DNA of 38,110 nt from a virus (IMGVR_UViG_3300021141_000027:1-38110); one strand, 5' to 3'; shown: positions 21,004 to 29,426, counted from the stretch's first letter. Notes: generated by a model from the letters alone, not told the origin. Numbers and translations: made by a program.

Positions 21004-21522
21004 ATGTTTAACATGATTCCTTTGCCATATAAGTTACTCGCATTAGTAGCACTAATTGCTGGAGTATTCTTCTATGGTTACATGAAGGGATCTGTACATG
21101 CTGAAGCTGAACTTGCTAAATTCTCTGCAGAGAAGAGCAAACAGATTGCTGGGCTCGAGAAGAAGAATGCCGAGATAAGTAATAAAGTAATAACTGAATA
21201 CGTTGACAGAACAAATACGATTAGGGAAAAGGAATATGTATACCGTGACATTGCTGCAAAAAGCGTTCCTGCTCAGTCTGATCTTAGCAACGGTTGGGTG
21301 TACACGCACGACATTAGTGCCACATCCGGTGATGCCGACGCCTCCAGAGCTTCTGATGCGTCCTCCTCTGGAATTAAAGACAATACAGCCCTTATCTCCG
21401 TCATCTCTAACTACGCCATCTGCCAAAGAAATCAAATCCAACTGATTGAACTACAAAAGTGGATTATTGAAAACAAGGCGGCTGTAGATAAGATGGCTGA
21501 GGAAGAAAAGAAAAAGAAATGA
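21004..21522 (+). CDS. Rz: Rz-type inner-membrane spanin (172 aa)
   Basis: ATG at 21004 gives a short N-terminus and one membrane segment (LLALVALIAGVFFYGYMKG), then a long charged coiled-coil region in the periplasm (EAELAKFSAEKSKQIAGLEK), the i-spanin plan. A second lysis gene, Rz1, is nested in the +1 frame at 21236-21445. Together they would fuse inner and outer membranes at the end of lysis, implying a Gram-negative host. No endolysin gene is visible in the window. Confidence 0.82.
   Translation: MFNMIPLPYKLLALVALIAGVFFYGYMKGSVHAEAELAKFSAEKSKQIAGLEKKNAEISNKVITEYVDRTNTIREKEYVYRDIAAKSVPAQSDLSNGWVYTHDISATSGDADASRASDASSSGIKDNTALISVISNYAICQRNQIQLIELQKWIIENKAAVDKMAEEEKKKK
21236..21445 (+). 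CDS. Rz1: Rz1-type outer-membrane spanin lipoprotein, nested in Rz (69 aa)
   Basis: Entirely inside the Rz gene in another frame. ATG at 21236 has AGGGAAAAGGA just upstream; an earlier in-frame ATG at 21203 lacks one. The signal peptide is LLQKAFLLSLILATVGC with lipid-attachment C22; the -3 residue is Thr, where Leu is more usual. The mature part is short and Pro-rich (VPHPVMPTPPELLMRPP), as in Rz1. Confidence 0.8.
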   Translation: MYTVTLLQKAFLLSLILATVGCTRTTLVPHPVMPTPPELLMRPPLELKTIQPLSPSSLTTPSAKEIKSN

Positions 21523-21743
21523 AGAAGTTTAAAGAATTCGACAAGGTAGATGACCAGGAAGAAACTCCGTCAAAAGATAATCTTGTTAATATCATTGCCA
21601 ATTCATTAAATCGTGTGAGTGGTAAAGAAGATTCTAAGACTATACTGATGTTGATTGCAGCATTAGGTTTGCTCAATGCATCTAAGGATCAGGGTTTAGC
21701 TTTAAGTGTAGCAAGAAAACTTGCAAATGTAACAAAAAAATAG
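21519..21743 (+). CDS. Small late protein, unknown function (74 aa)
   Basis: ATGA overlap with Rz. It starts MKKFKEFDKVDDQEE, which resembles the F-x-x-F head-targeting-like start, and has a hydrophobic helix (TILMLIAALGLLNASKDQG) too short to call a membrane anchor with confidence. Lies in the lysis/membrane cluster. Confidence 0.72.
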   Translation: MKKFKEFDKVDDQEETPSKDNLVNIIANSLNRVSGKEDSKTILMLIAALGLLNASKDQGLALSVARKLANVTKK

Positions 21744-21754
21744 TGGAGATATTT

Positions 21755-21949
21755 ATGTGGGAAAAGATTAAAAAATTGTTAGGTTTTGCTGATCTGAATA
21801 AAGATGGTAAACTAACCATAGAAGATATGGAATTTGCTAAGGCAGTTGCTGAGACAGAGTACAAGAAGACAACAGAAGTAGTCACCGAGGTTGTAGTTGC
21901 TGCCGACAAGATTAAAAAAGTTGTTAAAAGAGGCAGAAAACCAAAATGA
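21755..21949 (+). CDS. EF-hand calcium-binding miniprotein (64 aa)
   Basis: ATG at 21755 behind GTGGAGATATTT. A single EF-hand/dockerin-type loop is visible: D13-L-N15-K-D17-G-K19-L-T21-I-E-D24, with Asp rather than Glu at position 12 of the loop. It is followed by a helix, a Val-rich stretch (TTEVVTEVVVAADKIKKVVK) and a basic RGRKPK tail. It may sense or bind Ca2+ near the membrane or stabilise a virion part; no partner can be assigned. Overlaps the next gene by 4 nt. Confidence 0.78.
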   Translation: MWEKIKKLLGFADLNKDGKLTIEDMEFAKAVAETEYKKTTEVVTEVVVAADKIKKVVKRGRKPK

Positions 21950-22398
21950 ATGTTCTGTCACTATTGATCGATCCTATCCCTGTAACTTCTCTTGAGCAGC
22001 TTGAAATTGCTAAGGGCAAGGTGCAGCTTAGCATGATGAAGCTAATCTCATTTGTTCTTGGGCTGATCATGATCTCGGTTGTTCTTGTTATGATGATCGG
22101 TTTGTTTATGCCTAACCATGTTATTGACAACAACGAGATCTTCAAGATCATCGGCCCTGCATTCTCAATGATTGTCGGCGCCTTTGTTGGTGCATTCGCA
22201 ACGATGATGGGAATGAAGACTGCAGAGTTCGATCCTAATGTCAAGGTTCAGGAACTGGGTAAGACAGACCATAAAGTGTTGGCTGAAGCTCATGTAATCA
22301 ATGCTCAAGCAGAAACTATTGAAACTGAGAATGAAATTAAGATGATGGCGGCGATTGATAAATATCATGATTCGGACGAAGATCACGGACCATTCTAA
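21946..22398 (+). CDS. Two-pass membrane protein, holin candidate (150 aa)
   Basis: Two strong transmembrane segments, LISFVLGLIMISVVLVMMIG (about 32-51) and the IFKIIGPAFSMIVGAFVGAF region (about 64-84), then a charged helical C-terminus (INAQAETIETENEIKMMAAI). Size, topology and position next to the spanins make it a holin candidate, but it is longer than most holins and no family is recognised. Confidence 0.72.
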   Translation: MNVLSLLIDPIPVTSLEQLEIAKGKVQLSMMKLISFVLGLIMISVVLVMMIGLFMPNHVIDNNEIFKIIGPAFSMIVGAFVGAFATMMGMKTAEFDPNVKVQELGKTDHKVLAEAHVINAQAETIETENEIKMMAAIDKYHDSDEDHGPF

Positions 22399-22408
22399 GG
22401 AATAAACA

Positions 22409-22648
22409 ATGGACATCACCGGTTACGTAAAAGGTATGATGGCCGACGGTAAAGGCAACCCATCCTCAAAGAGATGGATTGCTGCAGTTGCTATGGTTCT
22501 TGTGTGTGTCGGTTACATGGCTAATCTATTTTGGGATTATACAGTCGATCAGTTTATGTTCGATGCTGTAATGTATATTGTTATTGCAAGTCTTGGCATC
22601 ACAGGTGCAGAGAAGTTTGCACCAAAACCGCCGACAGATTCGGAATAA
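22409..22648 (+). CDS. Small two-pass membrane protein, holin-like (79 aa)
   Basis: ATG behind AAGGAATAAACA. Two hydrophobic segments, WIAAVAMVLVCVGYMANLFW and FMFDAVMYIVIASLGITG, flank a short loop with one acidic residue; a short polar C-terminus follows (KPPTDSE). Size and plan fit class II holins. It competes with the 21946 product for that role; only one may be the holin. Confidence 0.75.
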   Translation: MDITGYVKGMMADGKGNPSSKRWIAAVAMVLVCVGYMANLFWDYTVDQFMFDAVMYIVIASLGITGAEKFAPKPPTDSE

Positions 22649-22652
22649 TAAC

Positions 22653-23132
22653 GTGGCTGTTACTCAACCAAACCTACAAAAGCTGGCCGATAACGTGTCG
22701 TATCTCCAACAAGATATGGCGAAGGTAGGTCTACTTGTAGATAGACTGGATACTACGATCGATAAACTGGCTGATATTTCTAACAACGTATCAAGTCTTC
22801 TTGCTGTACACGAAACTAAACTATCTACACATGACATCATTACAAAACAAACTGTAGACCTTATAGAAAAAAGACGGGCCGAGACTGACGACAAAATACA
22901 AACTATCCATGCACGGATCTCATCTGGAGAAAAAGAGTTGTCAGAAAAAATCGATGTGCAGTATGATGAGATCATGCGCGAACTCAAAGAGATGCGTATA
23001 GAATCGACTACTCAACACAATAAACTATCCGGCCGTATTACTACCATGGAGAAGTGGATGTGGGCTGTTGTTGGTGGATCTGCCGTGGTTGGTGGTTTGA
23101 TTACTATTGCCATAAGATTTATTCCAATTTAA
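22653..23132 (+). CDS. Coiled-coil protein with C-terminal membrane anchor (159 aa)
   Basis: GTG at 22653 is chosen (the frame is open further up inside the previous gene). The protein is one long coiled coil (LVDRLDTTIDKLADISNNVS, LSEKIDVQYDEIMRELKEMR) ending in a C-terminal membrane segment (WMWAVVGGSAVVGGLITIAI). From memory, similar proteins are common beside holin-like genes in T4-like phages and resemble the hemolysin/XhlA type. Probably tail-anchored in the inner membrane with the coil in the cytoplasm. Confidence 0.78.
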   Translation: MAVTQPNLQKLADNVSYLQQDMAKVGLLVDRLDTTIDKLADISNNVSSLLAVHETKLSTHDIITKQTVDLIEKRRAETDDKIQTIHARISSGEKELSEKIDVQYDEIMRELKEMRIESTTQHNKLSGRITTMEKWMWAVVGGSAVVGGLITIAIRFIPI

Positions 23133-23156
23133 TATTTACTGAAACCGCATTATTTA

Positions 23157-23185
23157 ATGTACATTATTCCATAACTGTGTATAAT
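23157..23185 (+). promoter_or_regulatory. Early promoter for the primase gene
   Basis: ATGTAC (23157-23162), 17 bp, perfect TATAAT (23180-23185). The strongest -10 in the window along with the one at 37482. Confidence 0.88.
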
Positions 23186-23214
23186 GAGTATATCAGTTGT
23201 GAGGAATAATAGTA

Positions 23215-24234
23215 ATGCTTTGGTTAGAACACAAGTACATCAATCTACTATCATCAAGGCTTGAACTGTTCTCACGTGTCAATCCAAACACCTACAAGTT
23301 TAGGTGTCCAGTCTGTGGTGACTCCCAAAAGGATAAGCGTAAGACCCGTGGGTACGTCTATGCACGTAAGGGTTCGCTAAAGTTCTTCTGTCATAACTGT
23401 AATGCATCGATGGGCCTTCCATGGTTTATCAAGACACTTGACCCAACTCTGTATGCCGAGTATCTTAAGGATAGGATGGTAGAGAACGGTCACAAGGATG
23501 AGACGCAGGAGTTTGTCAATAAGATGAAGGCTCCTGTCTTTGTCAAGAATACTGGTCTGAAAGATCTCAAGAAGGTATCACAACTCAGGGCTGAACATCC
23601 TGTCAAGGAGTATGTGGCCAAACGACTGATTCCTACTGATACCCACTACAAACTATTCCTAGCCATGAAGTTCAAGGCGTGGGTCAATACTATGATCCCT
23701 GATAAGTTTGACGATCTTGACAAGGATGAACCTCGTCTGATCATTCCATTCCTGGATAAGGACAAGAACCTATTCGGTTTTCAGGGCCGGTCATTCAAGA
23801 AGACCGGTATTCGCTACATAACCATTATGCTGAACGAGGATCAACCGAAGATCTTTGGTCTAGATACTATGGATGACAGCAAGGATATATATGTAGTAGA
23901 GGGACCGCTGGATTCACTATTCTTGCCTAATGGTATCGCATCGGCCGGCGGAGATCTTATCACACCACTGCAACAATTAGATGTACAAAAAGACAGATTT
24001 GTTGTAGTATATGATAATGAACCAAGGAACAAACACACTGTAAAACATATTGAGAAGGCCATAGACAATGGATACCGTGTGTGTATCTGGCCAACTACGT
24101 TAGACCAGAAGGATATCAATGATATGGTTCTGGCTGGTTATAGTACTGATAAGGTGAAGGATATTATTGATGAATGTACCTATAGTGGAGCCACTGGAAA
24201 ACTACATCTCGCGATATGGCGCAAAGACCGTTAA
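23215..24234 (+). CDS. 61: DNA primase (T4 gp61-like)
   Basis: Makes RNA primers for the lagging strand with the gp41 helicase. The zinc ribbon is CPVC (C31, C34) and CHNC (C59, C62) around VYARKGSLKFF. The TOPRIM domain shows YVVEGPLDSLF near residue 228 and FVVVYDNEPRNK near 262. At 339 residues it matches T4 gp61 (342). It sits under a perfect early promoter and overlaps the small downstream gene by 65 nt. Confidence 0.95.
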   Translation: MLWLEHKYINLLSSRLELFSRVNPNTYKFRCPVCGDSQKDKRKTRGYVYARKGSLKFFCHNCNASMGLPWFIKTLDPTLYAEYLKDRMVENGHKDETQEFVNKMKAPVFVKNTGLKDLKKVSQLRAEHPVKEYVAKRLIPTDTHYKLFLAMKFKAWVNTMIPDKFDDLDKDEPRLIIPFLDKDKNLFGFQGRSFKKTGIRYITIMLNEDQPKIFGLDTMDDSKDIYVVEGPLDSLFLPNGIASAGGDLITPLQQLDVQKDRFVVVYDNEPRNKHTVKHIEKAIDNGYRVCIWPTTLDQKDINDMVLAGYSTDKVKDIIDECTYSGATGKLHLAIWRKDR

Positions 24235-24451
24235 GACTATTCTGAGTATGCCCAACGAAGAACTGACATGGGTAGTCTATAACGCAAACATGGTCAGTCT
24301 GGCACAGATGTTGATCATTGCCCTTCGAGGACTTAAGTTCTTTGATGATTATGTTCGAGTTGTTTCCCGCGATCAAGATTGCACCAGTACACATGGTAAG
24401 CTCTACTTTGATCCAAATATATTTAATTTGATGGGTAATGGACATGGATGA
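24170..24451 (+). CDS. Small protein overlapping primase (93 aa)
   Basis: ATG at 24170 is chosen because GAAGG lies about 9 bp upstream, although this overlaps the primase by 65 nt; a later ATG at 24251 lacks a ribosome site. The frame is strongly protein-like (RYGAKTVKTILSMPNEELTW, NMVSLAQMLIIALRGLKFFD). No family recognised. The exact start is uncertain. Confidence 0.65.
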   Translation: MNVPIVEPLENYISRYGAKTVKTILSMPNEELTWVVYNANMVSLAQMLIIALRGLKFFDDYVRVVSRDQDCTSTHGKLYFDPNIFNLMGNGHG

Positions 24452-24602
24452 AGATACTATTATGAACTTAACTCTTGAACTTCATGATTTTCTTGTGCAA
24501 CTTGGTCGAGTTCCTAATGAAGACGAAGACTATGACGCGCTGAGTGACTTTATGATGACTAAGTTAGATCCGTTCATTACAAAGGAAAGGAACTATAACT
24601 GA
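24438..24602 (+). CDS. Small acidic protein (54 aa)
   Basis: ATG at 24438 or in-frame 24444, inside the end of the preceding gene, with a TGATG overlap to the next one. The product is acidic and helical (LTLELHDFLVQLGRVPNEDE). The ribosome site is weak. Coupled spacing is the main support. Confidence 0.6.
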   Translation: MDMDEDTIMNLTLELHDFLVQLGRVPNEDEDYDALSDFMMTKLDPFITKERNYN

Positions 24603-24868
24603 TGACTGAGTTAGTCGCAAATGAGTATGGTGTAGAACACGATAATATTCAAATTGCAAAGCTGCGTATTCATAGAACAAATGGAATGTGGTTAGTAGAG
24701 TATCGTCGTATACCACGCTGGTTATTTGGTCTTGATCGATGGTGGTGGTTTGATGATGGCACATATACAGAGTACGCAGATGCCTCCAATCGTGTAGATC
24801 ATCTGATCGGTCTAGGATATATTAGTAAGACACGTTTCCAAACAGTGAAGGAATTTAATTTTGAGTGA
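24602..24868 (+). CDS. Trp-rich small protein (88 aa)
   Basis: ATG in a TGATG overlap, behind AAAGGAAAGGA. Unusual cluster of aromatic and basic residues (VEYRRIPRWLFGLDRWWWFD) between a beta-like N-terminus and a short helical end (ASNRVDHLIGLGYISKTRF). No family recognised. Overlaps thyX by 8 nt. Confidence 0.75.
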   Translation: MTELVANEYGVEHDNIQIAKLRIHRTNGMWLVEYRRIPRWLFGLDRWWWFDDGTYTEYADASNRVDHLIGLGYISKTRFQTVKEFNFE

Positions 24869-25538
24869 AGTAAATCTAGTTGGTATTACACAGCCAAATG
24901 AAAAGTATACAGGATGCAAGACTGCAAATGAGTTGATTGCCTGGGTCGCTCGCGTATCTAATCCTAGCAATCAGAATAACGCTACTACAGCACCTAAGCT
25001 GGTACAGTATCTTATCAAAAACAATCACTGGTCGCCTTTGGAGATGGTCCATGTGTCACTTGAAATTCGCACAACCCGTGACATTGCTCGCCAGATACTC
25101 CGCCACCGTTCGTTCTCATTCCAAGAGTACTCTCAGAGATACGCTGATCCAACAAAGGATCTTGGATTTGTTACAAGAGAAGCCAGACTCCAAGATCCCA
25201 AGAACCGTCAGAACTCTGTAGAAAATAAAAACACTCGACTGGATGACGAGTGGGAAGCCATGCAGGGTTGTGTCAGGGCTGCAGTAAAGGATGCCTATAA
25301 CTTTGCTATAGAAAATGGCATTGCTAAGGAACAGGCGCGTGCAGTTCTGCCGGAAGGTATGACCGAGTCTGTTGTTATCATGGCAGGTTCTCTTCGTAGC
25401 TGGGTTCACTACTGCCAGCTTCGTATGGATATTGCTACCCAGAAGGAACATCGGATTGTAGCTGAACAGTGCTGGAATGCTATCATTGAACAGTTCCCAG
25501 ATGTACAGACGGCGCTTGGTGAAGATTTCCATGACTAA
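24861..25538 (+). CDS. thyX: Flavin-dependent thymidylate synthase
   Basis: Makes dTMP from dUMP using FAD, NADPH and methylene-THF. The ThyX signature RHRxxSxxxxSxRY is exact at residues 81-94 (RHRSFSFQEYSQRY). The C-terminal LRSWVHYCQLR segment fits the substrate-binding end. Start is TTG at 24861 with GAAGGA upstream. At 225 residues it is of usual length. Placed just upstream of nrdA, forming a dNTP block. No ThyA or hydroxymethylase is seen in the window. Confidence 0.96.
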   Translation: MSEVNLVGITQPNEKYTGCKTANELIAWVARVSNPSNQNNATTAPKLVQYLIKNNHWSPLEMVHVSLEIRTTRDIARQILRHRSFSFQEYSQRYADPTKDLGFVTREARLQDPKNRQNSVENKNTRLDDEWEAMQGCVRAAVKDAYNFAIENGIAKEQARAVLPEGMTESVVIMAGSLRSWVHYCQLRMDIATQKEHRIVAEQCWNAIIEQFPDVQTALGEDFHD

Positions 25539-25704
25539 TATGATTGTCAAAGAAGATGAAAACGGCGATCTATATATAGATCTACCAGATGGACTCATGG
25601 AAGAGATGGGTTGGGATGAAAACACTGAACTTGTGTGGACCGTTGATGATGATGGTACGATAGGATTGAGAAAGAGGACAGATGATTCAAGTAACGAAGC
25701 GTGA
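25531..25704 (+). CDS. Small AbrB/MazE-like protein (57 aa)
   Basis: ATG at 25531 overlaps the thyX end, and the end overlaps nrdA by 23 nt. The pattern IVKEDENGDLYIDLPDGLME, then GWDENTELVWTVDDDGTIGL, follows the swapped-hairpin AbrB/MazE-type strand order; similar proteins are found beside nrdA in T4-like phages. It could be a DNA-binding regulator; no toxin partner is visible. Confidence 0.78.
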   Translation: MTNMIVKEDENGDLYIDLPDGLMEEMGWDENTELVWTVDDDGTIGLRKRTDDSSNEA

Positions 25705-27949
25705 TGGAACACGTGAACCTTTAAATATTAATAAGTTCCATAAGGTTGCAGCATATGCATGTGAAGGTCTAAGCGGTGTATCTGTTTCTGATCTTGAGAT
25801 CAAGACTCATATTCAGTTCTACAATGGCATCAAGTCTGATGACATCCAGGAGACTCTGATCAAGGCTGCGGCTGATCTTATCTCTGAGGAATCGCCGAAC
25901 TACCAGTATGTTGCTGGTCGTCTCATCAACTATAACCTTCGTAAAGAGGTCTATGGTAGATACGATCCTGTCTCTCTACTTACACACTACTTCGAAGTAG
26001 CAACCGCTGGTTACTATGACTGGGCTATCTACGATGCATATTCACCCGAAGAGTGGCAAGAATTCAATAAGTACATTGACCACGATCGTGACAGTCTGCT
26101 GACTTACGCTGCCATGGAACAGTTCCGTGGTAAGTATCTGATTAAGAATCGTGTGACTAACAAGTTCTATGAGACACCTCAAATGGCTTTTATGTTGATT
26201 GCCATGACACTTTTCCAGAACTATAGTAAAAATAGAATTAAATGGGTAAAGGATCTTTATGATGCAATCAGTACTTTTGATATTAGTCTTCCTACTCCTA
26301 TTATGGCAGGCGTACGCTCCCCTCAACGTCAATTTAGTTCGTGCGTACTTATCGAAACTGACGACTCGCTGGATTCGATAAATGCAACGACTTCTTCTAT
26401 TGTTAAGTACGTTTCTCAAAAGGCCGGAATTGGTATTGGCGGCGGTAATATTAGGGCTATTGGATCTCCTATACGGCGTGGTGATGCTTCTCACACTGGT
26501 GTTATTCCTTTCTGGAAGCTTTTTCAGTCTGCTGTTAAGTCTTGTAGCCAAGGTGGTGTCCGTGGTGGAGCGGCGACACTCTATTATCCCCTTTGGCATT
26601 ACGAAGTGGAAGATCTACTTGTCCTAAAGAATAACAAGGGCACAGAGGATAACCGCATCCGTCATCTTGACTATGGTGTGCAGTTCAATAAGGTAATGTA
26701 TGAAAGGCTTCTTACCGGAGGCAATATTACTCTATTCTCACCCAGTGATGTTCCCGATCTTTATGAAGCATTCTTTAAAGACACGGATACGTTTCGTACT
26801 CTCTATGAGAAGTACGAAAGTTCTACCAAGATCAGAAAGAAAACTGTCTCGGCAATCGATCTCTTCTCTACCTTCATGCAAGAAAGAAAGGATACTGGCC
26901 GAATCTATCTGATGAATGTCGATCATGCCAATGACCACAGTTCATTCACGAAAGATGCTCTAATCAAGATGAGCAATCTCTGTTGTGAGATTACACTGCC
27001 AACTACACCACTAAAGGATATTCATGATGAGTCAGGCGAGATTAGCCTTTGCACGTTGGCTGCAATTAATTGGGGCAAGATTAGAAAGCCGGCAGATTTC
27101 GAAAAGCCCTGCACAATCGCAGTCCGGGCCCTTGATGCTCTTCTCGATTATCAATCTTATCCTATTAGAGCCGCTGAAGTGGGTACTCGCAATCGTCGCC
27201 CTCTCGGTGTGGGGATTATCAATTTTGCTTATTGGCTCGCTCGTAGTGATTCCAACTATTCCAATCCTAATCTTGATCTGGTTCACGAATATGCTGAAGC
27301 GTGGTCTTACTATCTGATCAAGGCATCGGTAGATCTGGCTGAGGAATCTGGTGCATGTCCTAAGGATAATGAAACCAAGTATGGCCATGGTATCATGCCA
27401 ATCGACACATATAAGAAAGAGGTTGATGAACTTGTAACGCCTTCTTACAACATGGATTGGCAAACACTGCGGGATCGTGCTCGTAAGATAGGTATCCGTA
27501 ACTCTACTCTGATGGCTCTCATGCCAGCCGAGACATCTGCACAGATCAGCAACTCTACTAATGGTATTGAACCGCCCCGTGCTATCGTGTCCATCAAACA
27601 GTCTAAGGATGGAGTCATGAAGCAGGTGGTTCCTGAGTCAAAACGGCTTAAGAATAAATATGAGTTGCTATGGGATCAGAAGAATCCGGAAGGGTATCTG
27701 AAGATCATGGCAGTGTTACAGAAGTTTATCGATCAGGCAATCTCTGTTAATACGTCATACAATCCTGCTCATTATGAAGACGGCAAGATCCCAATGTCTG
27801 AGATGATCAAGCACGTTCTGATGCATTATAAGTACGGTGGTAAGACTCTGTATTACTTCAACACCAACGATGGTGCCGGTGAGATTGAGGACACTCCTCT
27901 TGCCTCCGGTTCTATTGATGATGAAGACTGTGACAGTTGCAAAATTTGA
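25682..27949 (+). CDS. nrdA: Class I ribonucleotide reductase, large subunit
   Basis: Reduces NDPs to dNDPs with NrdB. Catalytic residues are visible: C221 in FSSCVL, the N432-x-C434-x-E436 triad in SNLCCEITLPT, and the C-terminal redox pair C750/C753 (DCDSCKI) that is reduced by glutaredoxin, encoded at 30305. An ATP-cone-like N-terminus (VTKRDGTREPLNINKFHKVA) is present. The 755 residues run without intron or split, unlike some T4-like nrd genes. The ATG follows GAGAAAGAGGACAG in the previous gene. Stop overlaps the -35 of the nrdB promoter. Confidence 0.97.
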   Translation: MIQVTKRDGTREPLNINKFHKVAAYACEGLSGVSVSDLEIKTHIQFYNGIKSDDIQETLIKAAADLISEESPNYQYVAGRLINYNLRKEVYGRYDPVSLLTHYFEVATAGYYDWAIYDAYSPEEWQEFNKYIDHDRDSLLTYAAMEQFRGKYLIKNRVTNKFYETPQMAFMLIAMTLFQNYSKNRIKWVKDLYDAISTFDISLPTPIMAGVRSPQRQFSSCVLIETDDSLDSINATTSSIVKYVSQKAGIGIGGGNIRAIGSPIRRGDASHTGVIPFWKLFQSAVKSCSQGGVRGGAATLYYPLWHYEVEDLLVLKNNKGTEDNRIRHLDYGVQFNKVMYERLLTGGNITLFSPSDVPDLYEAFFKDTDTFRTLYEKYESSTKIRKKTVSAIDLFSTFMQERKDTGRIYLMNVDHANDHSSFTKDALIKMSNLCCEITLPTTPLKDIHDESGEISLCTLAAINWGKIRKPADFEKPCTIAVRALDALLDYQSYPIRAAEVGTRNRRPLGVGIINFAYWLARSDSNYSNPNLDLVHEYAEAWSYYLIKASVDLAEESGACPKDNETKYGHGIMPIDTYKKEVDELVTPSYNMDWQTLRDRARKIGIRNSTLMALMPAETSAQISNSTNGIEPPRAIVSIKQSKDGVMKQVVPESKRLKNKYELLWDQKNPEGYLKIMAVLQKFIDQAISVNTSYNPAHYEDGKIPMSEMIKHVLMHYKYGGKTLYYFNTNDGAGEIEDTPLASGSIDDEDCDSCKI

Positions 27950-27978
27950 TGTACAAAAAGTAGAAACCGAAGTACATT
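27949..27978 (+). promoter_or_regulatory. Early promoter for nrdB
   Basis: ATGTAC (27949-27954), 18 bp, TACATT (27973-27978). The -35 starts on the last base of nrdA. The spacer lacks the ATTAT typical of other copies. Confidence 0.6.
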
Positions 27979-28009
27979 AAAATAGATACATAGCTATAGA
28001 TAGGACTCC

Positions 28010-29089
28010 ATGTCAGTATTCAGTAATAACTTTGTTGATGCAACTCAGCAACCGTGTTTCTTTGGAGAACCGGTTAATATTGCACGTTATGATAAACAGC
28101 GCTATAGTATCTTTGAGAAGCTGACCGATAAACAACTGGGTTTCTTCTGGAGGCCAGAGGAAGTTGATCTATCACGTGACAGTAAAGATTTTAAGGCACT
28201 CAATGACCATGAACAACACATCTTCACATCAAATCTCAAGCGTCAGATCCTTCTTGACAGTGTGCAAGGTCGAGCCCCAACAATGGCATTTGGACCTATT
28301 TGTAGCTTGCCTGAACTCGAAACATGGATTCAAACCTGGACCTTTTCGGAGACAATCCATTCCCGCTCATATACTCACATCATTCGAAACATATATGCAA
28401 ACCCTTCGAAAGTCTTCGACGAGTTAATGGATGTTCCACAAATAGCTGAGTGCGCTGCCGATATTAGTAAGTACTATGATGATCTTATCGATCAAAATAA
28501 TGAGGCATATGCTCTTGGTAATTTTAATAGATACAAGCACAAGAAGGCTCTCTGGCTCTGTCTAAACGCCGTTAATGCCTTAGAGGGAGTTAGGTTCTAT
28601 GTCTCGTTTGCTTGTTCATGGGCGTTTGCGGAAGTTAAGAAGATGGAGGGTAATGCCAAAATCATCAAGCTCATCGCAAGAGACGAGAACGTTCATCTTG
28701 CCTCGACTCAGCAGATCCTCAAGATTCTACCGAAAGAGGATGAAGACTTTGCTAGAATACAGGAAGAGACACGAGATGAGTGTATCGAGTTATTTTATAA
28801 CGTCATCGCTCAAGAGAAAGCCTGGGCACATTATCTTTTTCAGAATGGTTCGATGATTGGTCTCAATGAACAATTGCTTTGTGACTACGTTGACCACATC
28901 GCTGCCAAGCGCATGGGTGCTATTGGACTGAATGGTAAGGCAGGACCTAATCCTCTACCATGGACACAGAAGTGGATTGCCGGTTCTGATGTTCAGGTTG
29001 CCCCACAAGAAACAGAGATCACCAGTTATATCAATGGCGGCGTTGTCAAAGACGTCGATGAAAATACATTTAAGGGTTTCTCCTTGTGA
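28010..29089 (+). CDS. nrdB: Class I ribonucleotide reductase, small subunit
   Basis: Carries the di-iron centre and tyrosyl radical. Iron-ligand motifs are visible: EQHIFTSNLK, SETIHSRSYTHIIRNIY, EGVRFYVSFACSWAF, and RDENVHLAST. The C-terminus (ENTFKGFSL) is the short tail that docks on NrdA. Length 359, normal. Has its own promoter and a coupled miniprotein downstream. Confidence 0.97.
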   Translation: MSVFSNNFVDATQQPCFFGEPVNIARYDKQRYSIFEKLTDKQLGFFWRPEEVDLSRDSKDFKALNDHEQHIFTSNLKRQILLDSVQGRAPTMAFGPICSLPELETWIQTWTFSETIHSRSYTHIIRNIYANPSKVFDELMDVPQIAECAADISKYYDDLIDQNNEAYALGNFNRYKHKKALWLCLNAVNALEGVRFYVSFACSWAFAEVKKMEGNAKIIKLIARDENVHLASTQQILKILPKEDEDFARIQEETRDECIELFYNVIAQEKAWAHYLFQNGSMIGLNEQLLCDYVDHIAAKRMGAIGLNGKAGPNPLPWTQKWIAGSDVQVAPQETEITSYINGGVVKDVDENTFKGFSL

Positions 29090-29253
29090 GAACTCGTGAA
29101 AACTCTCTAAATAATTTAAAATATCGTGAAGACGTTTGCTGGGAGATGGCATCGGTGTTTCTACAGAATAGAGATGCACATGGTATCCATGACATGGGAG
29201 TGGAGATTCAGGCACTCCAAAGAGCAATAGCAGAAATAAAAGGAATAGAGTAA
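29086..29253 (+). CDS. Small protein downstream of nrdB (55 aa)
   Basis: GTG at 29086 in a GTGA overlap with the nrdB stop. Helical, mixed charge (NLKYREDVCWEMASVFLQNR, MGVEIQALQRAIAEIKGIE). No family recognised; supported by coupling and open frame. Confidence 0.6.
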   Translation: MRTRENSLNNLKYREDVCWEMASVFLQNRDAHGIHDMGVEIQALQRAIAEIKGIE

Positions 29254-29255
29254 AG

Positions 29256-29396
29256 ATGAAATGGATAACCTGTCAAGATTGCGAAGAAGAGTTTAGAGTA
29301 ATTACCGACTCACTAGAACCGATAACCTACTGTCCTCTGTGTGGTTCTGATCTACCTGAGGCTGAACTTGAAGACGATGAACTTGATAACGAATAA
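29256..29396 (+). CDS. Zinc-ribbon miniprotein (46 aa)
   Basis: Two CxxC pairs (C6/C9 in ITCQDCEEEF, C26/C29 in YCPLCGSDL) form a zinc-ribbon, followed by an acidic tail (EAELEDDELDNE). Similar miniproteins occur in T4-like phages; role unknown. ATG after AATAGAGTAAAG. Confidence 0.75.
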   Translation: MKWITCQDCEEEFRVITDSLEPITYCPLCGSDLPEAELEDDELDNE

Positions 29397-29426
29397 ATAG
29401 ATCTTTAGCCTTGAATGGTAAGATTT

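Noticed and set aside
25531-25704. Toxin-antitoxin module
   Set aside because: The AbrB/MazE-like fold is suggested, but neither neighbour (thyX, nrdA) is a toxin.
27653-27660. ATAAAT-type sequences inside nrdA and at 32552 as late promoters
   Set aside because: They lack the full TATAAATA and lie deep in coding DNA far from any start codon.
25682-29089. Introns or inteins in nrdA/nrdB
   Set aside because: Both frames run unbroken at normal length with contiguous family motifs.
29392-29399. AATAAATA as a late promoter for the 29427 gene
   Set aside because: One base off the late consensus and overlapping the previous stop codon; the downstream gene is not clearly late.
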